Origin: Bifidobacterium aerophilum
Lineage (GTDB): Bacteria > Actinomycetota > Actinomycetes > Actinomycetales > Bifidobacteriaceae
Assembly: GCF_010667685.1 (NCBI RefSeq)
Contig: NZ_WHZW01000009.1
Coordinates: forward strand, 63,658 to 125,258
Reading direction: 5' to 3'
DNA: 61,601 nucleotides
Every line of letters starts with the position of its first letter. Positions within the stretch are counted from its first letter, which is position 1. Of this stretch, positions 36,733 to 45,118 are shown piece after piece. The notes beneath the pieces are model-generated. The model did not search any database. It saw nothing but the letters and a program-made list of their open reading frames with translations, and was not told the DNA's origin. Made by a program: the position numbers and the translations under genes.

Positions 36733-39723
36733 TTATTCAGCCTTCTTCGCGGCGGTTTTTCGCGTGGTCGTCTTCTTCGTGGAAGAGGACGACTTGGTCT
36801 TGGCGGTCGAGGCCTTCTTGGTCGTCGACTTGGACGCGGTCTTCTTCGCGGTCGTGCCGGACTTCGCCGTCGTCTTGCGCGTGCGCTTCTTGGCCGGACC
36901 GGCCGCGCGCTTCTCGGCGAGCAGACGGAACGCCTCGGCCGGTTCGATCGACTCGGGCGTGTACTGCTTGGGCACCGTGCGGTTGGTTTCGCCGTCGGTG
37001 ATGTACGCGCCGTAGAAGCCGTCCTTGATGGTCACCGGCTTGCCGGTCTCCGGGTCCGGGCCGAGCTCGCGCAGCGGCGGCTTGGCCGCGCCGCGCCCAC
37101 GGCCGCGGCCGTATTTCGGCTGGGCGAACAGTTCCTTCGCCTTGTCGATGTCGACGGTGAAGATCTCATCCTCGGAGCCGAGCGAACGCGTCTCGCTCTT
37201 GCCGTCCGCGCCGGTCTTGGTCAGGTACGGGCCGTAGCGGCCGTTGTTCGCTTCGACCTTGACTTCGGAGATCTCGCCGGTTTCGGCGTTCGTCTCCTCG
37301 TAGGTGCCCACGAGCCGCGGCAGGCTGAGCAGACGCAGCGCGTCCTCAAGGGTGAGCGATTCGGGGCTCATCGTCTTGAACAGCGACGCCATCTTCGGTT
37401 TCGGCGCGGCGGCCTTCTTCGCGGACGACTTCCGCCCGGTCGCGGTCGTGCCGGAACCGGTCTCCCCCGCACCGGCAGCGCCGTCGGCGCCAGACGAAGA
37501 CTCCGCCGGCACGAGCGCCACGTACGGGCCGAACCGTCCGTTGCGCACCTCGACCGTGCCTCCCGTCACCGGGTCCACGCCCAGTTCGCGCGGCCCGCCC
37601 GAATTATGCTCGATCAGGTCATGGCCGACCTCGACGGTCAGCTCGTCCGGCGCGAGCGTCTCCGGCAGGGAGGCGCGCTTGGGATTGCCTTCCGCGTCCA
37701 GATGCTCCATGTCTTCGAGATACGGGCCGTAGCGGCCGACGCGCACATGCAGCCCGTCTCCGATGTCGATCGTGTTGATCGCGCGCGCGTCGATCTCGCC
37801 GAGCTGCGCGACCTGCTGCTGCAGGCCGGCGTGCGCCTCGTCGGCGTTCGCGGCGGCGCCGTCGCCCGATCCGAAATAGAAGCGGGTGAGCCAGTCGCGT
37901 CCGGTCTCGCGGCCGTGCGCGATCTGGTCGAGCCCGTTTTCCATATCGGCCGTGAACTCGTAATCCACGTACTTCGGGAACTTCGTCTCGAGCAGCTTGA
38001 TCACGGAGAACGCCAGCCACGACGGAATGAGCGCGCGGCCGCGTTCGTACACGTATCCGCGGTCGATGATCGTCGAGATGATGCTCGCGTAGGTCGACGG
38101 ACGGCCGATCTCCTTGGCCTCCAACGTCTTGACCAGCGACGCCTCGGTGTAGCGCGCCGGCGGCTGCGTCTCGTGGCCGTCCGCGGAGACGGACTGCGCG
38201 GCGACCTGCTGGCCGGTGGTCATCGGCGGCAGCGAGGCGTTCTCCTCGCTGTTCTTCGCAGCCTTGCCACCGTCCTTCGCCTTATCGGCGGCCGCGGTCT
38301 TGCCATCGGCCGAACCCGACGCCTTGTCGACGCCGGACGCGCGACGGCCCTCGCCGGTCGCCTTCATGAAGCCCGGGAATTCGATCACCGTGCCGGACGC
38401 CTGGAACACGGCCTCGCCGAACGACGCTCCGGCCGGCGCCGAAAGCCGCACGGTCGCGGTCGAACCGGTCGCGTCGGCCATCTGCGAGGCCAGCGTGCGC
38501 TGCCAGATCAGCGTGTACAGCTTGAGCTGGTCCGGCGGCACGAGGCTCGCCAGTTCGGCCGGGTCACGGAACCGCGCGCCGGCCGGGCGGATGCATTCGT
38601 GCGCTTCCTGCGCGCCGGCGGTCTTGGTCGCGTACTGCTTGGGCGCGTCCGACAGGAACGCCTTGCCGAAGTGGTATTCGACGGCGCTGCGGGCGGCCGC
38701 GATCGCCTCCTGCGACAGCGTGACCGAATCGGTACGCATGTACGTGATGTAGCCGTTTTCGTACAGTCCCTGCGCGGCGCGCATCGTCTGGCGCGAGCTC
38801 ATGCCGAGACGGTTGCCGGCGGTCTGCTGCAGCGTCGACGTGGTGAACGGCGGCTGCGCACGGCGACGGTACGGCTTGGATTCCATCGACATGACCGTGA
38901 ACGCGGCCTGACGCAGAGCGTCGGCGACGGCGTTGGCGGTCGGCTCGTCCAACTGACGGACGTTGTCCGCGAATCCGGCCGGCGTGAGCTTGCCGTCCTC
39001 GCCGAAATCCTTGGACACGGCGAGACGCTTGCCGCCGAGCGAGATCATGCGCGCATCGAAGACGGACGGGTTGCCTTCCGCGTCCGGCGCGGTCAGTTCC
39101 GCGGTCACGTCCCAGTACGGCGCGCGGACGAATGCCATGCGCTCGCGCTCGCGCTCGACGATCAGACGCGTGGCGACGGACTGCACGCGGCCGGCGGACA
39201 GGCCGGGACCGACCTTGCGCCACAGCACCGGGGACAGCTCGTAGCCGTAGAGACGGTCGAGGATGCGGCGCGTCTCCTGCGCGTCGACCATGTCGCCGTC
39301 GACGTCGCGCGTCTTGGTCAGCGACGCCTTGATCGCCTCGGGCGTGATCTCGTGGAAGACCATGCGCTTGACCGGAACCTTCGGCTTGAGCGTCTGCACG
39401 AGATGCCATGCGATCGCCTCTCCCTCGCGATCCTCATCGGTGGCGAGGTAGAGTTCGTCGGCGTTCTTCAGCGCGGATTTGAGCTCCGCCACAGTTTTCT
39501 TTTTGTCGCCGTCGACGATGTAATACGGCTTGAACCCGTCCTGGACGTCCACGCCGAACTTGCCGAACTTCTCCTTGTCGGCCGCGGGCACCTGGCTGGG
39601 CTGGGCGAGATCGCGAATATGGCCCACCGATGCCAGCACGGTGTACCCGTCGCCGAGATACCCGCTGATCTTCTTGGCCTTGGTGGGAGACTCCACGATG
39701 ACGAGCTTGCTGCCGGTTGCCAT
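36733..39723 (-). CDS. topA: DNA topoisomerase I
   Basis: Type IA topoisomerase relaxing negative supercoils. 996 residues. N-terminal TOPRIM (KLVIVESPTKAKKISGYLG, ATDEDREGEAIAWHL), GPGLSAGRVQSVATRL, and the active-site tyrosine in ENGYITYMRTDSV (about residue 328). Several C-terminal repeat domains follow (RYGPYLEDM, GRFGPYVAL, GRYGPYLTK, GFYGAYITD) instead of Cys4 zinc ribbons, then a Lys/Thr-rich tail (about 915-996), the mycobacterial/actinobacterial type. A low-complexity insertion (about 455-490) interrupts the core. AAGGAGAAAGC precedes the ATG. It is followed by a terminator. Confidence 0.97.
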   Translation of the reverse strand: MATGSKLVIVESPTKAKKISGYLGDGYTVLASVGHIRDLAQPSQVPAADKEKFGKFGVDVQDGFKPYYIVDGDKKKTVAELKSALKNADELYLATDEDREGEAIAWHLVQTLKPKVPVKRMVFHEITPEAIKASLTKTRDVDGDMVDAQETRRILDRLYGYELSPVLWRKVGPGLSAGRVQSVATRLIVERERERMAFVRAPYWDVTAELTAPDAEGNPSVFDARMISLGGKRLAVSKDFGEDGKLTPAGFADNVRQLDEPTANAVADALRQAAFTVMSMESKPYRRRAQPPFTTSTLQQTAGNRLGMSSRQTMRAAQGLYENGYITYMRTDSVTLSQEAIAAARSAVEYHFGKAFLSDAPKQYATKTAGAQEAHECIRPAGARFRDPAELASLVPPDQLKLYTLIWQRTLASQMADATGSTATVRLSAPAGASFGEAVFQASGTVIEFPGFMKATGEGRRASGVDKASGSADGKTAAADKAKDGGKAAKNSEENASLPPMTTGQQVAAQSVSADGHETQPPARYTEASLVKTLEAKEIGRPSTYASIISTIIDRGYVYERGRALIPSWLAFSVIKLLETKFPKYVDYEFTADMENGLDQIAHGRETGRDWLTRFYFGSGDGAAANADEAHAGLQQQVAQLGEIDARAINTIDIGDGLHVRVGRYGPYLEDMEHLDAEGNPKRASLPETLAPDELTVEVGHDLIEHNSGGPRELGVDPVTGGTVEVRNGRFGPYVALVPAESSSGADGAAGAGETGSGTTATGRKSSAKKAAAPKPKMASLFKTMSPESLTLEDALRLLSLPRLVGTYEETNAETGEISEVKVEANNGRYGPYLTKTGADGKSETRSLGSEDEIFTVDIDKAKELFAQPKYGRGRGRGAAKPPLRELGPDPETGKPVTIKDGFYGAYITDGETNRTVPKQYTPESIEPAEAFRLLAEKRAAGPAKKRTRKTTAKSGTTAKKTASKSTTKKASTAKTKSSSSTKKTTTRKTAAKKAE

Positions 39724-39804
39724 GCTTTCTCCTTAAATACTTGCCTTACGGAACGTCATCTTACCCATGACGTGCGGTCAAAGGCCAAACCGGCGGCGAC
39801 GCGG

Positions 39805-39949
39805 CACGCCTGTCGGCAGTCCACCGGGCTGCCGTTTTAACGGCGTGGTAGGACTCCGCATGCGCGGAGACCGGCTGCCGAACTTCGCGTCTGTCGCCGC
39901 TCAACCACGCCTGTCGGCAGTCCACCGGACTGCCGCCTTAACGGCGTGG
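39805..39949. repeat. Two copies of a ~45-bp palindromic repeat
   Basis: CACGCCTGTCGGCAGTCCAC continues CGGGCTGCCGTTTTAACGGC GTGG at 39805-39848, and again with small changes at 39905-39949. Inside is the hairpin CGGCAGTCCACCGGACTGCCG, and the ends CCACGCC/GGCGTGG also pair. The second copy contains the stop codon and last codons of the PAP2 gene. A diverged copy occurs at 42329-42362. Confidence 0.85.
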
Positions 39950-41122
39950 TGGCGCCGGCGGCGCGCCGATCAGTCCGATGCGGCTCAGCGGCGCGGCTGT
40001 CAGATGGCGCATCGCCAGCACGAGCCCGCCCGTAAGCAGCGCCACGCCGGCCACGCCCACGCCCGCCGACAGATGCGCGCCCGAAGCGGACCACGCCGCG
40101 CTCAGAGACAGTCCGGGCAACACCTGCCAGATGACGTACGCCGCGTACGCACATCCCAGCAGTCCGGCCGTGATCATCACCGTGCCGACGATCTGCACGC
40201 TGGCCGACGAGACGCGCGTGCCGGGCGCATCCATGCCGCTCGTGCGCGTGAACGCGAGCGCGATCAGCGTGATCCCGCCGACGAGCAGCAGCGACATCGC
40301 CACGTCGGTCGGACGGTGCCATCCGCCGGCGATCACCGACAGGCCGATCAGCGTGGCGAACGATGCTTCGATCAGCGCGCAGATCGCACGGGCGGCGCGC
40401 GGCACCGCGATCAGCAGCAGCGTCGCGGCGGTGGCGGCGAGGATCGTGTGCCCGGACGGTGCGGAGTTCGCGTGCGGAGTGTCGGTGTCGATCAGGTACG
40501 GCCGTGGCAGGAGTCCCTTGAGGAACGTGGACGCGTAGCAGAGCGCGGCGATCGCGACGGATTGGCCGATCAGCCACCAACGTTTGCGCACGATCATCGT
40601 CACGACCGCGATCGCGCCGAGCAATAGCGACAGCAGCACCGTGAGATTGAGCAGTACGGAACCGACGTTCCAGTCGATGAACGGACTCAGCGTTGCGGCA
40701 AGCCAGCCGGGCAGCGCGTCGGAGAACCCGGTGACGACGATCTCGTCGTACGACTGGCCGGTCTGGGTGCGCACGCCGAGCCACCACACGCCGAATGCGG
40801 CGGCGAGAAGCAGCAGTCCGAGCACGACGCACAGCACGCGGCTGGACGTGCGCGGGCGTACGGTAAGCGGATCAAGCTGGGCGAGGCCGCGTTCCACGTC
40901 GGCGTCGGTGGTCGGATCGGATTGCGACTGCAAGGACGGTTGCGTTCGCGGCGAACGCGGCATTTGCGGACGGGACGCAACCGGCTGGCCCACGGGAGCG
41001 TCGTCGTCGATGTCCAGCGGCACGAACGGGGTCGCGGGGGCAGGCTTCGGCTGCGAGTCCAGCATGTTCACGGTTGACTGGGGGTCTCGTATGGTCGGCT
41101 GCTGCTCATCGGTCATACGCAT
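39938..41122 (-). CDS. PAP2-family membrane phosphatase
   Basis: 394 residues. A ~85-residue polar N-terminus leads into multiple membrane helices. The acid-phosphatase signature is present: KGLLPRPYL (KX6RP-like), APSGHTILAA (PSGH), and IAGGWHRPTDV (the histidine of SRX5HX3D, with an altered serine/arginine). These enzymes dephosphorylate lipids such as undecaprenyl or phosphatidate phosphates at the membrane. The C-terminal half has extra hydrophobic segments of unknown role. Two close ATGs (41122 and 41116) are possible; no strong Shine-Dalgarno separates them. The 3' end lies inside a repeat copy that supplies the last codons and stop. Confidence 0.88.
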   Translation of the reverse strand: MRMTDEQQPTIRDPQSTVNMLDSQPKPAPATPFVPLDIDDDAPVGQPVASRPQMPRSPRTQPSLQSQSDPTTDADVERGLAQLDPLTVRPRTSSRVLCVVLGLLLLAAAFGVWWLGVRTQTGQSYDEIVVTGFSDALPGWLAATLSPFIDWNVGSVLLNLTVLLSLLLGAIAVVTMIVRKRWWLIGQSVAIAALCYASTFLKGLLPRPYLIDTDTPHANSAPSGHTILAATAATLLLIAVPRAARAICALIEASFATLIGLSVIAGGWHRPTDVAMSLLLVGGITLIALAFTRTSGMDAPGTRVSSASVQIVGTVMITAGLLGCAYAAYVIWQVLPGLSLSAAWSASGAHLSAGVGVAGVALLTGGLVLAMRHLTAAPLSRIGLIGAPPAPPRR

Positions 41123-41344
41123 GACTCTACGGTGGCGGGTAGCCCGACCCCGCGGATGCGGTGCGATGCTTGCAGATTCGTCACGTCGGCGGGTTGCGGG
41201 GCGTCGGCATGCGTTGCCGTGCGCTCCTTCCGCGGTCATGCGACGGCGTCCGTGAGACGAACCCGCGAAGTCGGGTGGCGTGTGGCACTATGGGAAGCAC
41301 CGCATGAGGTATGGGGACATCGCAACAGGAAAGAGGGAAACGGC

Positions 41345-42286
41345 ATGCCGGGTTTGTTGAGCGCGATGGAAGGCTTCTGCGTCATCGGCATCGTGATTCT
41401 GGCCGGCTATATAGCGGCCCGCATGCAGATCGGCGGCTCGACCGCCCAGATGGTGCTCAATCGGTTCAGCTTTTTCGTGTCGAGCCCGTGCCTGATGTTC
41501 GCGATCCTGTCGAAGGAGCCGATCTTCGACATCTTCCATTCGTCGATCATCGTGGCGTTCTTCTCCGCGATGCTGGTCGGCGTGGTGTTCCTGACCCTCA
41601 ACCGCCTGTTCTTCCACATGAGCGCGCCGGACGCGATCATCGGCTCGCTCAACTCGCTGTACCTGAACTCGAACAACATCGGCCTGCCGATCGCCACGTA
41701 CATCCTCGGCAACGGCGCGCTCGTGGCGCCGATCCTGGTCATGCAACAGGCCCTGTTCACGCCGATCGGCCTGACCGCGCTCGACGTGACCACCAAGGGC
41801 AAGGTGTCGGCCAAGGCGATCCTCACGCAGCCGCTGCACCAGCCGCTGCTCATCGGCTCGCTGCTGGGCATCGCCCTGTCGGCCATCAACGCGAAGACCG
41901 GCTGGTTCATTCCGAACTACCTGTACGACCCGATCAACATGATCGGCGAATCCGCGGTGCCGATGATCCTGATGGCGTTCGGCATGTCCCTGCACGGCAC
42001 GAAGCCATTGCAGCAGAAGGGCGACATCCCGGCGATCTTCACCGTGGCCGTGCTCAAGAACATCGTGATGCCGATCATCGCGTTCCTGCTCGCGTACTTC
42101 GTGATGGGCTTCCGCGGCAGCGTGCTGTACGCGTGCGTCGTGCTCGCCGCGCTGCCGACCGGCCAGAACGTGTACAACTACGCGGCGCGCTACAACGTGG
42201 GCCTTACGTTCGCGCGCGACGGCATCCTGATTTCCACGCTGACCAGCCCGGTGTTCATCGCGATCATCGCCGCTCTGCTGAGCTGA
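41345..42286 (+). CDS. AEC-family transporter
   Basis: 313 residues with about 10 membrane helices. Typical auxin-efflux-carrier features: SPCLMFAILSKEPI near the start, LNSNNIGLPIATYILG, a central loop (LTQPLHQPLLIGSLLG), and C-terminal PTGQNVYNYAARYNVG. Bacterial members move malate or other organic acids; the substrate is not deducible. AGGAAAGAGGGAAACGGC precedes the ATG. The last 31 bp of the gene are exactly duplicated at 42368-42398. Confidence 0.9.
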   Translation: MPGLLSAMEGFCVIGIVILAGYIAARMQIGGSTAQMVLNRFSFFVSSPCLMFAILSKEPIFDIFHSSIIVAFFSAMLVGVVFLTLNRLFFHMSAPDAIIGSLNSLYLNSNNIGLPIATYILGNGALVAPILVMQQALFTPIGLTALDVTTKGKVSAKAILTQPLHQPLLIGSLLGIALSAINAKTGWFIPNYLYDPINMIGESAVPMILMAFGMSLHGTKPLQQKGDIPAIFTVAVLKNIVMPIIAFLLAYFVMGFRGSVLYACVVLAALPTGQNVYNYAARYNVGLTFARDGILISTLTSPVFIAIIAALLS

Positions 42287-42398
42287 TGGCATCGCGATGA
42301 ACCGTCGCGGCACAGCCGCTCCCCTCGCCTACGGACAGTCCACCGGACTGTCCGCTCAACGGCTCGGCATCGCGATCATCGCCGCTCTGCTGAGCTGA
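42256..42398. repeat. 31-bp direct duplication of the transporter 3' end around a palindromic repeat
   Basis: CATCGCGATCATCGCCGCTC and the following bases to AGCTGA occur at 42256-42286 (end of the AEC gene including the stop) and identically at 42368-42398. Between them is an 81-bp segment with CGGACAGTCCACCGGACTGTCCG (42336-42358), a diverged copy of the repeat at 39805-39949. Confidence 0.88.
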
Positions 42399-42415
42399 CG
42401 GCCGGCGGACGCCCA

Positions 42416-43888
42416 TCAGTCATCGGCACGATAGTCGTTGAGATTCAGGCGAGCGGCGACACGGTTCGACGCGAACGCGCCGACCGCGACCAGCGCATAG
42501 CACAGCACAATGCCTCCGACGAAACTCAGCAGCGTGGCGGGATCGGTCATCGAGGCCGCAAACAGCGGCAGCATAAGCAACATCGAACAGCCGCCGGCGA
42601 CCACGACCACCACGTTGAGCGGCGTGAACACTTCGGCGAACCGCGCACGGCCGAGCGTCGCCGCATCCGTGCCCTCAAGCATGAGCATCCTGTATTCGTC
42701 GGCCTGATCGTAGACGCTGCCGGCCTGCATCACGCCGGAGCTGACCGCCGCGAGCACGGCCGCGAACGCCAGCGTGAGCAGACCGCCGGTGCCGATGTCG
42801 CGCAGGAACAGCACGGACGGATCGTTGGCGGAGGCCGGATCGGCCGCAACGCCCATGCCGCCGGCGCCGCCGGACCCCAAAAACCCGCAGATCGACGTGA
42901 TGCCGGCCACGAACACCGCCAGCGCAATGCCCGACACGTTGCGCCACGCGCGTTTCGGATCGTCGAGGATCCGCCGCATCGCGATCATCGTGGCCGCATC
43001 CTTCGGGCGACGGGCACGGGCGCGCGCACGAACCGCGATCACCCATGTGCCCACGAGGTTCACGAGCGCAAAGCACAGGGCGATGAAGCCGAACACGACC
43101 GAGTAGATCACCGCGTCGCCCGCCCCACGGAACAGGAACGGATTCTTGAACACCACGATCGCGGCCGCCACGCAGACCGCGAAAACCGCCGCGCGCCACG
43201 CGCCCGGCAACGGCGAGGCCGTGCGCGCGGTGACGCCGAGCGGCGTGATCGCGACGCGCCGCAACGTCAGCAATGCGGAGACCAGCGCAAGTACGGTCAC
43301 GCCCGCGATCGTCGCGACCAACGCAAGCGACCCGACCCACAGCTGTTCGAAATCGAACCGCTGATTCTGGAATCGCAGCAGCATGATCACCGGCATCAGG
43401 ATGACGTATCCGATCACGCCGATCAGCGAGCCGACGAACGCCTGTCCTGCCGCGTCGAGCGCGGTGAGGCCGACGACCTGCCCGGTGGTCGCGCCGGCGA
43501 GGCGGAGCGCCGCGAGACGCGCGTCGCGACGGGACGCGGCAAGACGCGCCGCGGAACCGGCGAGCGCGACGAACGGCACGACGAGGAGCATGCAGGCGAA
43601 TGCGGCGAGCATCACGTAGACGCTTGCGTACATGGCCGGATCGTGCATGTCGCCGAGACGCCGATGCCAGACCGCGACCGTTCCGGGCCTGCATACGGTT
43701 TCGTCGATCATGCAGCCGAGCGTATGGTCGGCGGACGCACGCCAGACAAAGCCGTGCACGCCGCCGAGCACGGTCAGGAAGATCGCGGTGGCCGCCGCGA
43801 ACGCGATGATCGCGAGCACGGAGGTGCGGCCGGCGGTGCCGCGCGTGCCGGGGCGGTGGAACAGCCGCCATAACGCGAACGTGCTCAT
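42416..43888 (-). CDS. ABC transporter permease, FtsX/MacB-like
   Basis: 490 residues with about eight hydrophobic segments. The N-terminal transmembrane helix and large external loop (RASADHTLGCMIDETVCRPG, two cysteines) are followed by three helices around RRDARLAALRLAGATTGQV, the coupling-helix-like region typical of FtsX permeases. A second, similar half follows with DQADEYRMLMLEGTD. This suggests a peptide/antibiotic exporter or lipoprotein-release type transporter. GGAGGCGCACG precedes the ATG, and the start overlaps the end of the ATPase gene, so both are one operon. Confidence 0.88.
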   Translation of the reverse strand: MSTFALWRLFHRPGTRGTAGRTSVLAIIAFAAATAIFLTVLGGVHGFVWRASADHTLGCMIDETVCRPGTVAVWHRRLGDMHDPAMYASVYVMLAAFACMLLVVPFVALAGSAARLAASRRDARLAALRLAGATTGQVVGLTALDAAGQAFVGSLIGVIGYVILMPVIMLLRFQNQRFDFEQLWVGSLALVATIAGVTVLALVSALLTLRRVAITPLGVTARTASPLPGAWRAAVFAVCVAAAIVVFKNPFLFRGAGDAVIYSVVFGFIALCFALVNLVGTWVIAVRARARARRPKDAATMIAMRRILDDPKRAWRNVSGIALAVFVAGITSICGFLGSGGAGGMGVAADPASANDPSVLFLRDIGTGGLLTLAFAAVLAAVSSGVMQAGSVYDQADEYRMLMLEGTDAATLGRARFAEVFTPLNVVVVVAGGCSMLLMLPLFAASMTDPATLLSFVGGIVLCYALVAVGAFASNRVAARLNLNDYRADD

Positions 43889-44790
43889 CGTGCGCCTCCG
43901 TTTCGGCCGCGACCGGATTCGGCCGGATCGGCGGCGGTTTCCAGCCGGCCGTCGCGCATCCTCACGGTACGCGAGCAGAACGCGGCGACGTTCGGGTCAT
44001 GCGTGACGACGACCACGGCGGAACCGTTCGCACGGGCCGTGTCCATGAGGATGCCCATGATCTCTCGGCCCGTGGTCTGGTCGAGCGCGCCGGTCGGTTC
44101 GTCGGCGAACACGACGGCCGGATTCACGGCGAGCGCGCGGGCGATCGCGATCCTTTGCATCTGTCCGCCGCTCATCTCGCCCGGACGTTGCGCGGCGAGG
44201 GCGCGCAAACCGAGCCGTTCGAGCCATAGCACCGCCCTGTCGGTGGCTTCGCGGTAACCGGCGCCGCCCAGCATCATCGGCAGTGCGATGTTTTCGACGG
44301 CGGGCAGTTCGGGCAGGAGCTGTCCGGACTGGAATACGAATCCGAACGCGCCGCGGCGCAGTCGCGTGCGCCCGGCGTCGCCCATGGAGGCAAGATTCGC
44401 GCCGCGAAACATGACGGTGCCCGAGGTCGGCGTGATGATGCCCGCGAGCGCGTGCAGCAGCGTGGATTTGCCGGAACCGGACGGTCCCATGACCGCGACC
44501 GTCTCGCCTTCGCCGAGCGTGAAGCCGACATGGTTCAATGCGAGCGCATGCATGGACGGATTGGTCTGCATCGCGACCGCGGCCGATCCCGTGATGCCGT
44601 GGCCGGCGGACGTGCGAGCATGATCGGCGGCGTAATCCATGACCAGGTCCTGCGCGATGAGGACGGGCGGGCGGTCATACGACAGGCCTGTTCCGGCCGG
44701 ACCGGTCGATGAGGCAGGGCCGGCCGATGATGCCGGACGGATGCCGTCCGACGTCGGGTACTGCGGATGGTGCGATGCGGTGTTGTTCAT
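43885..44790 (-). CDS. ABC transporter ATP-binding protein (MacB/LolD-like)
   Basis: 301 residues, with an N-terminal Ser/Ala/Pro-rich extension (~50) before the ATPase. Walker A GPSGSGKSTLLHAL, Q-loop FVFQSGQLLPELP, signature MSGGQMQRIAIARAL, Walker B VVFADEPTGALD, H-loop VVVVTHDPNVA. This set is characteristic of the MacB/LolD exporter subfamily. The ATG at 44790 follows CGGGAGC; the longer frame adds a basic N-terminus. It pairs with the permease gene by a 4-bp overlap. Substrate unknown. Confidence 0.92.
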   Translation of the reverse strand: MNNTASHHPQYPTSDGIRPASSAGPASSTGPAGTGLSYDRPPVLIAQDLVMDYAADHARTSAGHGITGSAAVAMQTNPSMHALALNHVGFTLGEGETVAVMGPSGSGKSTLLHALAGIITPTSGTVMFRGANLASMGDAGRTRLRRGAFGFVFQSGQLLPELPAVENIALPMMLGGAGYREATDRAVLWLERLGLRALAAQRPGEMSGGQMQRIAIARALAVNPAVVFADEPTGALDQTTGREIMGILMDTARANGSAVVVVTHDPNVAAFCSRTVRMRDGRLETAADPAESGRGRNGGAR

Positions 44791-45118
44791 GCTCCCGACA
44801 GTACGGATCCGCCGCCGGGACGGCCATCGGGCAACAGGATGAATCGCCGGCATGCCGGGGCCTGCCCCATCATCCACAGGGATTAGGGGTTTCGCCCGGC
44901 GAAGGAGGTGAGGGACCGTCGTTGCACCAGTCGAAAGGAAAAATCCCGACGGTGATCGTTCTCCCGTGAGCCGGCGTCACGTCACAACATACAAAGTGGC
45001 GGTTTTCTCTCACTGCGAGTTCCATCAGTGAGAGAAAACCGCCACTGCGGTATGCCCCGGTTCAAGGAGGAGGGGAGGCCGGGGCTTGGGGCCGCTCATC
45101 ACGCGCGGCCCGGGATCA
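44791..45118. other. Intergenic region with palindrome at 44996-45045
   Basis: About 330 bp without a gene. At 44996-45045, GTGGCGGTTTTCTCTCACTG and its exact complement CAGTGAGAGAAAACCGCCAC (20-bp arms, 10-base loop) form a strong hairpin downstream of the hydrolase gene. It is related to the element at 3337-3388. The promoter of the ABC pair must lie near 44800-44900. Confidence 0.7.

Noticed and set aside
44996..45045. Attachment site or origin
   Set aside because: It is a simple hairpin downstream of a gene, without integrase or phage genes nearby.
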